Shown: positions 56,969 through 64,000 of the stretch, in pieces
Position numbering within the stretch: the stretch's first letter is position 1
How the letters are laid out: every line of letters begins with the position of its first letter
Position numbers and translations under genes: made by a program
Notes under the pieces: generated by a model
Told to the model about the DNA's origin: nothing
The model's input: only the letters and a program-made list of their open reading frames with translations
The model's database searches: none
DNA from: Ceriagrion tenellum
Lineage: Eukaryota; Arthropoda; Insecta; Odonata; Coenagrionidae
Length of the DNA stretch: 64,000 nt
Assembly (NCBI GenBank): GCA_963169105.1
Contig: OY720636.1
Span: 147,025,941 to 147,089,940 of the forward strand
Reading direction: 5' to 3'

Positions 56969-57131
56969 AACATCGTGCCCCAAACTGTGTTTCGTGGAAA
57001 ACCCCGAAGCTCCACCAGTGATTGTCAGGGACTCCGCTGCCAACAGCAGTTATAAAGATGACAGGGACCACAACAATTCAATTTTTACTTCCTTTAAGCG
57101 CTTTTTTTACCATTACTTTCTTTATCATTAA
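56969..57131 (+). CDS. candidate exon, product unknown
   Basis: A good acceptor precedes this: the pyrimidine-rich TTTTTCCCAAATTCTCATTC followed by AATTATCAG, ending at about 56968. The open frame reads SCPKLCFVENPEAPPVIVRD then SAANSSYKDDRDHNNS and continues into T-rich, less protein-like sequence to a stop at about 57131. The first 35 residues look like genuine coding sequence, proline/acidic and possibly extracellular or linker. No clear donor is seen, so this may be a terminal exon with the stop at 57131, or a decayed one. A second candidate exon on the same strand begins at 57472. I do not recognise the protein. Confidence 0.3.
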
Positions 57132-57471
57132 CCTTATTATTTGAACTCCCACACATATAACTTGTGTAATGGCTCATAGAACATATATAAAACTTAAAAC
57201 TAAATATTATTTAGGGTTCCGCGAGAACATTTTCTTTCGAAAAAACTACGTGAATTAAAATTTTTTGGAGCTGCTGCTCTACAAAATGATGTTTTTTTAG
57301 CTGCTCTAAAAGATTATAAAGTTTTTTCCAGAAAAAATTTTGAAGCAATCACCCAATTGAAACAAGTTCTGTAACATTTCCGCTCATTCCGTTTCTGACT
57401 TACCTCTAAGGACTTGACTGAGAAGCCGTAACCTCGGGGCTCATTATCTCGTGAGACACGTGTACGTATGT

Positions 57472-57660
57472 TTCAGAAGAGAAATTCTGATAGGTTTACC
57501 TTCGATTTCCCAATGCTCTGATGATCCGGAGAATAACTGGCAGTTAGCGGAATCAAAAGCACTAATTGAACAACCAATTTTCTGTAATCCTCCACAATTA
57601 TCGTGGATAATAATGGTGATAGTACTGCTTTTTCTACTTTACGTGTCGTTCAAACATTGA
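57472..57660 (+). CDS. candidate terminal exon with C-terminal membrane anchor
   Basis: After an acceptor-like CGTATGTTTCAG (ending near 57471), the frame reads REILIGLPSISQCSDDPENN, then WQLAESKALIEQPIFCNPPQ, and finishes LSWIIMVIVLLFLLYVSFKH and a stop at 57660. The last 20 residues form one strongly hydrophobic helix followed by a short tail. This is what a tail-anchored or single-pass membrane protein, or a GPI-signal protein, looks like at its C-terminus. Two cysteines and an acidic DDPENN stretch lie before the helix. No poly(A) signal was spotted close by. The family is not recognised. A host gene exon is more likely than a repeat, since no second copy is visible in the window. Confidence 0.4.
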   Translation, partial: FRREILIGLPSISQCSDDPENNWQLAESKALIEQPIFCNPPQLSWIIMVIVLLFLLYVSFKH

Positions 57661-57664
57661 ATTT

Positions 57665-58270
57665 TCCCAACTACGTGTTCCATGGACTGTAAAGAGCCGA
57701 CACATACGAGGCAAGAGTGCCAGTAATGGTGAAAAAATTTATTTCGTCTTTTCCATTTCCAACACAGGCCTAATAATGTTAATTTGATTCAGTAATACAC
57801 TTTTTGCATTTAATTGTTGTACGCGTTAATTGCTGGTCTTGACTTTGTGGCATAAATTAGTTTATTACCATTTTCAACCTGCAATACGCAAACCCGCAAT
57901 ACTTGTTAGAATAATGACGATTGAATCTACATACATATAGTGTGGTGGTCTATTCAGTCGTTGACCCTAGAAAATAACAATATGCATCATCTCAAAATAT
58001 ATTGGTTCCTTTCCAATTTCATGGCCGACCAGTTGGTGGTGGCTTATTCATATGCTAACAATACATGCTTTTGATGGGTTGGGCATTTTTTATGCCTTAC
58101 TAAGGAATTTATAGAATTAACCAGAGGATAAAACTCCAACGCAACGACGAGAGTGTTTGAAAAAACGGAATCGTTTCACTCAGTCTGTCTAAAGATCTAA
58201 AGCAAAGTTCCTCCAGTGACAAAATAATCATGTCAAAGAAGTTGCCTCTCGGCTCAAGCAAAGTACCGCT
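57665..58270. other. gene-free stretch
   Basis: Nothing recognised. Confidence 0.4.
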
Positions 58271-58274
58271 CATT

Positions 58275-58395
58275 CATTAATTAGTTGTTCAATCCGAAGA
58301 TTGGTTGACTGCAGCCCTACACCCTTCCCTATCTAATGGTAGTTCCCTTACCTTCTCACATCTTTGCCTATTCACTGCTATTAAGGATTCTACCG
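58275..58395 (-). pseudogene. RTE-like LINE 3' terminus fragment
   Basis: On the minus strand the sequence reads AGATAGGGAAGGGTGTAGGG, CTGCAGTCAACCAATC, then TTCGGATTGAACAACTAATT. This is the same terminus as at 45640-45672 and 35460-35492, and only this end is preserved. Confidence 0.55.
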
Positions 58396-58789
58396 TCGAA
58401 ACAAATGATGACGAAAATCGGAATTTTAAATTCTTACTCGAGCAATGAATATTGCGTCAACCTAATTCTAAGGCTTCGTGTTTTCCAGTAAGAAATTTAT
58501 TTTCAGAAACGTCAATAAGCCCAATCCTGGCATAATAGTGAGAATCTAGGTCAGGCTCAATTAAACAAATTAATCTCTGAAGATCACAGAAATGATACTA
58601 TTCCGTCAATTCTCAGGCTGAAAAGACACATTGTAGGATAAGACGTGGAAGCATTATAAAGGTATGAAATATGGACATCATAAAGGAGTTGTCACTTTTG
58701 AGGATAAAAAATTGGACAAACACATAAGCCAGATGAGAGATGGGATATAAATGAAAACCCCTTGGGGGTAAATATTCGATTGAATTATA

Positions 58790-59075
58790 TATTTGGAGAG
58801 ATGACCGACGGCTAAGGTCATTTGCGCCATAGGGGACTGGTTAGGGAGGAAGGGTAGATAGTAAACCGGCTTTGGCATTAGCCTGCAACGAAAGGCGCCA
58901 AGGGCACAGTTTGTCTCATCCGACAGACGGAGTACTGTACTTGAAGTGCACTTCACAAGACACTCAAGTAGAGATCGGGTTCCCTCTGAAAAACATCCGC
59001 TTCTGCAGGGATTTGAACCCCGGCTTCTAATAGGCGAGTTGAGGCGTGCAACCAACCCGATCCCCAAATACCCGA
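58790..59075 (-). mobile_element. tRNA-derived SINE, well preserved
   Basis: Minus strand: GGGGATCGGGTTGGTTGCACG as head and A-box region, then GAAGCCGGGGTTCAAATCC with a perfect B box GGTTCAAATCC (plus 59009-59019), then CTGCAGAAGCGG. The body continues for about 220 bases through AAACTGTGCCCTTGGCGCC and GGCGCAAATGACCTTAGCCG, ending near 58790. The long minus frames crossing it (129 and 127 codons) are shadows of the SINE, not proteins. Tail type and target duplications were not resolved. Confidence 0.7.
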
Positions 59076-59079
59076 TCGG

Positions 59080-60435
59080 TCAATAAAGTATAAGACAAGT
59101 ATGTATGAAATATAGAGACAACTTTGATCAAAATTGAAATTCACCCCGAAGGGGAAACATTCCGACAGTGAAACACAGACTAGAGAAACAATAATCAATT
59201 TTTTAATGGTTTTAATCATGCCATACAGGTTCTCGTTTCTACAAATAATTACTAAACTTCTCAAAAGTAACAATTTCCCAACTTGAAGCTTAACTATGAG
59301 CCATACGTCCTGATGGAAAAATATACTAAATATCAAAGGAACTTAGAAACAATATTCTGAGAGTATTAAAGAGAAGAAAATCATATAAAAACCACTGCAA
59401 GGTTCTATTTTTAGGATAGTGTAATTTGCGAACATAACCTTTCACTCATTTCACTCAACGCTGCTATTTAATATCCAAGCTACACCGTCTTTTGCTCTTG
59501 CTGACAATTTCCCTCGTTGTGGTAAAGTTCATTAATTTTCCTTTCAAGTAACTTACAAGTTTTTTTGTTGGCCTTTGTAGTTGTGCAAATTTCATTTGAA
59601 CATGTTTGCACATGTATAGTGTCTTGGTGCTGTAAGTACATTCCTGTTCATGCAGTTTTTAAGGAATTGCACTCCTCCAAATTTCAAGTAATTGACTGAG
59701 ATTTTATTTGGGTCTAGTTTTGTTCATGAGGGAGGGATTTATTTGATTGGTTATTTAATGTATCTCGAAAGTGAAAACCCCTGACGAAAACACCATTTTC
59801 CTCCCTTTATTCTAACTACTGCTACGGGAGACTTGGTTATCTCCGATTTCAAAAACTTACCGTTGGCAACATTCGAAAATTAAAATTTGAATGCACCCCG
59901 AAGGAATTATGCTTGAACTAATCGTTCAAATAAATACCGATTATTCTTTTTACTCCAAAAACATGTTTTTGGACAAAATCAATGAAGATAAGAACAGTTT
60001 GCTCCATCTTCTTTCGCAGTATTCTCTTCCATTCGACTTCCCCTTTCCTCGAGACGCCACCACACTACATCACGCACCACAGCCACCCCATCCCTCTGAT
60101 TTAATGCCGAACCCTGCCCACCACTGCTCCTTCCCCCAAAAGATATACATTTCCCCGAAATTCCTATCTCCCGAAAATTGTTCTCGCGTCCTGAAGCTTC
60201 TGAAATAAACTCGGAGTTGTGAGTCTTATCCCGGTGGTCGTTTATTGCACTCAATGCTGTCTATTTTTCTATTCTCCTCTCGCAACGGGTTTACATCTTT
60301 ATCATTACCAAATGAAATTTAGTGATGCAACGGCCTGCGATCTTCATTCATTTTATCGTGAAGAACACAAATACAAAATATGTGCGACACATTTATCAAG
60401 CATTGAGTACGGTTAATTAATGTAAGAGCGAAAAA
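59080..60435. other. gene-free stretch
   Basis: Frames here (for example 59891-60208 plus, 105 codons) lack domain signals; a proline/histidine-rich part follows a CA-rich segment. No feature claimed. Confidence 0.4.
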
Positions 60436-60439
60436 GAAG

Positions 60440-60992
60440 TGCCTTATCGCTCTAGTTGGGCCACACCTTGAATGCGTAACGAGCAGTTGGAAGAAAGATG
60501 CAATCCAAAAACAATAATTAGAACACAAAACAACTTCCACAGTATAACTTCGTCAAAAAATGCTTCAAGGGCACATATACTGTTTCACAGTAGACTGATT
60601 AGGTAGGGAGCCGCTTGACTGTCAGAGGCTGCACGCTTGGCTTAGATTGATTAAGAAATTCAGAACAAATGTGTTTCAGTGTGGCACAGAGATTACCATT
60701 TTGAAGCCGCACTACATTTCCTCGTCTGATGGAAACGAAGGTGCATCTCTGGGTCTGATAGAAGCAATATAATAAGAGAGATACATTGCCGAACAGAAAG
60801 GTACAAAAATGCATCCTTCCTGCGCACAATAAGTAACCATTATAAAGTCTGAGCTCAATTCCAAAAATTAAAAACTCTCAACATACATTTTACCATTTCA
60901 CCTTCCAATTATCTCCTCCTTTACATCTCAAAAGGGCTATTGTCACAACACTCCCTGTCACACGCCAAAGTGGCAGCTGGTAGGGTGGTACA
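60440..60992 (+). pseudogene. CR1-like LINE, 3' end (family A)
   Basis: Plus-strand copy of family A. ALIALVGPHLECVTSSWKKD at about 60440-60500 is the RPHLEYAASIWD motif. Decayed thumb sequence follows, with EPLDCQRLHAWLRLIKKFRT near 60610-60670 and an LKPHYISSS end near 60700. The 3'UTR reaches about 60992, where the sequence reads GGTGGTACATAGGTG. Several stops and indels are present. Confidence 0.65.
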
Positions 60993-60994
60993 TA

Positions 60995-61339
60995 GGTGTT
61001 CCTTTGGATTCAAAGGCACGAATTGCACACTTCACCATCCTACCAACTGACTATTTACATCCAAATGATATCGATAATAAGAAAGGTGCATTCACCACGT
61101 GATAAAAATGAGCAAAACTGCGAAAGCTTGTTTCCAAGAAGGATAAATTTTCTTCAAGTAAATTGGGATATTAGCAGAAGGAAATCGTTGACGCTCGATC
61201 TTTCGCCGCTAAAATACTTCTAATGCCATTTACTACCGGCATACGTAAAATCAGCGAATAAAAAATCATACCCCTTCAACTGTTTTACTATTTGCTTGTG
61301 ATTAAAGAATATATATAATTCTCTCGAGTGTAAGAATCC
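60995..61339. other. gene-free stretch
   Basis: Nothing recognised. Confidence 0.35.
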
Positions 61340-61400
61340 AGGGGTAAAATTGTCCCCCATTCGGATCTCCGAGAGAGGATTACTCGAGAAGTTACATCAG
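61340..61400 (+). pseudogene. possible RTE-like LINE 5'UTR scrap
   Basis: GTCCCCCATTCGGATCTCCG at 61352-61371 resembles the leader segment of the LINE at 13060 (ATTCCCATTTGAATCTCCGG near 13398). The match is short and the call is weak. Confidence 0.3.
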
Positions 61401-62419
61401 TGAACAACAAAATGTAGCATTTTAGGATTGGTACATACCTGGAATGTAAGATTGTCCAAAGACCATAGATGACTAGGACACTTAAAAACCGAGATAAAAA
61501 GAATGAGTCTGTTAGTTATAGGCATCAGCGTAATTAAATGATCCGAAAGGGATTTTAGGATAATCCACAACCGGATTACCAACTCTGGATCTACCACTGA
61601 AAAGGTAGGTGTTGGTGCCGTATTAAAGTAAAAAGGGTTAGGTGTGCGAGTAAAAAGCTATCAACAAAAAATGAATGAATAACTACGGCTCGATTATAAT
61701 TATCATTATTATTATTATCCATCAACACTTAAGTGTACGATTGTGGTACAGATAGGTATATGTCAGATTAGGAAGTATAGTTCGGCAAAACCGAACGAAA
61801 AGGAAGAAAGATTAATTGAGTCCTACGTAAAAATGGTCTAGTCAGTACAAGCTCTATTTTCCGCAACCACGAAAAAGACAAAAGGAAAATACCAGCAGAC
61901 TATAAAAGACTTCACAATGATTTTATAGCTGTGAAATAGCGATTAATAAACTAGGCGAAAGACTGCAAGAGCTACCTCGGTGTGCTAATAGATAACTACA
62001 AATTGTCAGCTGAATTTTAAAACAGTAAGGGGGTCAACGGAAAGACTCACTGGCTGGTGAAAGATTACTATGATGTCACTTAAACGAAATTCAAAAGTAT
62101 TCTTGTTAGGAGTACGGATAAAAACTTTGTCATAAAAACTGGAAATTAAGCTATGAGACGAGTAGTATACTAGATGAAACTATTTAAGGGCGAAGGAATT
62201 ATATATCCATTTCAAAAATCTGCAGAAGTGTCATCCGCTTAACACTGCACACAGTGGTGAAGAGTATTAATACCTCATTATGTGGTTTCACGACTTCAAA
62301 CTAATGGTGATCAGAGTGGGTCACAAAGATTTAGTTTGAAACTAGTTATGGCCATCATCATCATTGGTCCTTCAATGCTAATATTCGCCAAATTCCGCCC
62401 CGACTATCTGATGCGAGTT
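61401..62419. other. gene-free stretch with (ATT)n run
   Basis: Holds a short ATTATTATTATT microsatellite at about 61704-61717. No coding signal recognised; some segments look like old LINE debris but cannot be placed. Confidence 0.35.
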
Positions 62420-62700
62420 CCTTTACTCCCCGGTATTTATTGTAATAATCTTTCTTATTTTTATTTGGAAAATGTATTGATCTTTGGCTTTCGTCTTGAG
62501 ACTTTTCCCTCCATTTTTCCTTCATTAATATGCTTCAGAATCCTCTACGTGCCTCAGAGTTTGCCCAATCCATCCCATTTTTCTTTTCTGTTTATGGCTC
62601 CATACGCTTCTTCCCTCTTCCACTATACTGTATGCATCTCCATATTTTTATTTTAATCTACCCATATGATTTTTAGAATTCTCTTCCAAATACTACTGGT
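62420..62700 (-). pseudogene. RTE-like LINE, C-terminal fragment
   Basis: Minus strand: ATGGGATGGATTGGGCAAAC near 62577, decoding to MGWIGQTLRH (the GH-x-LRH motif with Q for H), then EGKMEGKVSRRKP near 62500, matching IEGK-x-GK-x-x-GRPR. It lines up with the plus-strand copy at 35270-35345. Frames are broken. The 124-codon plus frame across this region is a shadow. Confidence 0.5.
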
Positions 62701-64000
62701 CATGTTATAAATTCCAAAACGTATCTCCTTTATGATTCCATGTTCATAGTTATGTCCTCTAAGAGGAAGAAAGTAAGGAGCAATTTGGCTTAAGTTATGG
62801 TTCGCTGTGCGTATCAAAAAATGTAACTATTTTAATTAGACATAACTGGAAATAAAAAGAACTGGATGAAAAAGAAAAAACCACGATCCTCTGTTAAATA
62901 CACGTCTGGAAATGGGTTTCATACCAGATGGTGACAAGCCACTTCGTAAACGACACCGCAGTACCGACACACAACAAACGAATACTTCTTAAACGCGACA
63001 TCTCGTACCTGAGACATCTCATAACTTGCCAGTTCGTTAACGCACAATTTGGGGACCAACTCGTAACTGAAAGTGATTATGAAAGCTGGTAGTCCATTAT
63101 TGGACCCTATGAGAATTATTCATAGCCAAATTTGCAATAATCCGTGCTGCATGATAAAATGTTACAAAATGGTTGAGCGTTGATACATCGGGAATATAGT
63201 TCTCACCATGTAGTTGCAAGAATGGTATGGGCCGTTTCGGAGGTCCGGAAGTCGGTGGACCATCCATAAAACAGTTAAATTATTGCAAGGCTCAGAAACG
63301 GGCTCCGGTGAGCAAACTATTCTTCCGAGAATTTCCTAATCGTATTCACCTTTTCTGGAGTCTCTCGCTTTTGAGTTTCAAGAAAGATGAGAGCAACGGG
63401 ATTTTGCGGCTAGGCAGCACGACTTCGGGTGAGTAATTGTGAAAAAATATCGTCACGACAAATTCTGGGACTGAGGAAGAAACAGCGATTTATTGAGATG
63501 GGCAAATATTAACAACGAAAATTGAAGAAATTCGAAACATTCCCTGCTGTCCAAGCTCCATTATCCAGACACACACAATGTCATTGAATTGAATGTGAGA
63601 TTTTTTTCTGGGATTTCCTTTAGTGAGACACTTTGACAAGGATGATTTCCATTTTACCTATCTAAAATATAAAGTATATAGCAACAATCATATGGTAAAG
63701 CGGAGAAATATCCAACAAGCTACGTTAACATTTTACTGCACTTAGCAATCCCCATAGAACTAGAGGAATCATGATAAAAAAATTTTGTCCGAACAACTAT
63801 CGCCGAGACATCGAGGACTACAACCGCAACGTTCGGTTCAAATGATTAAGCTTATCTATATTGTACAATCAATTTTCAACCCTTTAGCGAATAAATGAAA
63901 CGTCAACGATATATCCCCTTCGGTCGAGGATATTTTCTGGTTAAGGACATGAAATCTTAAAGTCAACACTAAAGATCGAGTACATATCAGGAGGAAGGCG
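62701..64000. other. gene-free stretch with one weak exon-like frame
   Basis: A 69-codon plus frame at 63227-63436 runs across a donor-like TTCGG/GTGAGT near 63429, but another donor-like GTGAGC lies inside it and no acceptor is convincing. No other signal recognised. Confidence 0.3.

Noticed and set aside
58678..59336. 129- and 127-codon minus frames
   Set aside because: Both lie across a tRNA-derived SINE with a perfect B box; no protein signal.
62282..62656. 124-codon plus frame with hydrophobic stretches
   Set aside because: Its second half is antisense to a recognisable RTE-like C-terminus (GQTLRH and EGKMEGKV), so it is a shadow.
1..64000. Search for CRISPR arrays, rRNA, bacterial operons, LTR pairs and intact tRNA genes
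   Set aside because: No regularly spaced repeats, rRNA cores, paired direct LTRs or full cloverleafs were found; the tRNA-like sequences seen are SINE heads.

Overview
This is eukaryotic, metazoan DNA, most likely from an arthropod and probably an insect. It is AT-rich, has long stretches with no open frame, and is filled with broken copies of CR1-like, RTE-like and L2/Jockey-like LINEs, a Penelope-like element, tRNA-derived SINEs, a TIR DNA transposon and several foldback repeats. I cannot name a species from sequence alone. There are no operons, bacterial ribosome sites or CRISPR arrays, and no complete host gene can be read. A few short open frames end at good splice donors or start at good acceptors and may be exons of host genes with long introns. 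I name no product for these, except two tentative resemblances (a P5CS-like scrap at 2.9 kb and a BEN-protein-like N-terminus at 52.5 kb).

Layout. 1-9 kb: one decayed CR1 3' end (about 1.2-1.8 kb), a G15 run and a short P5CS-like scrap; otherwise featureless. 9-15 kb: two CR1 3' ends in opposite orientations, a tRNA-type SINE, the 3' end of a Jockey/L2-like LINE, and directly behind it a decayed RTE-like LINE with 5'UTR, endonuclease and part of the RT. 17.1-19.0 kb: a 1.9 kb DNA transposon flanked by TTA, with 26-bp TIRs. 19.5 kb: a candidate exon. 22.8-24.6 kb: two RTE-like pieces in non-colinear order, plus a perfect 21-bp-arm hairpin. 25.4-28.7 kb: a foldback, a clear SINE and a GC-rich promoter-like patch with a possible 5' exon. 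29.8-30.8 kb: the 3' part of a Penelope-like element with a GIY-YIG endonuclease. 33.65-33.83 kb: a long-arm foldback. 34.7-35.8, 43.3-44.2, 45.4, 56.1, 58.3 and 62.5 kb: more RTE-like debris. 48.2-49.8 kb: the youngest-looking element, a 5'-truncated LINE with an uninterrupted 416-codon RT frame and a (TATTC)n tail. 50.6-55.1 kb: nested CR1 elements on the minus strand (ORF1 esterase, endonuclease, RT, 3'UTR), split by a foreign block that carries a BEN-protein-like exon. 60.4 kb: another CR1 3' end.

The most interesting recurring signal is a small structured motif seen four times: in the DNA transposon (17.9 kb), the Penelope-like terminus (29.9 kb) and two foldback repeats (33.7 and 47.1 kb). 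Each has the order CTGAWGA - T - helix II - GAAA (AAAA in one copy) - tiny helix III, followed by a cleavage-site-like position. This matches the minimal type I hammerhead ribozyme architecture known from Penelope-like elements, apart from one extra nucleotide before helix II. The 33.7 kb copy also has a perfect 6-bp helix I. The motif may be what links these otherwise unrelated repeats.
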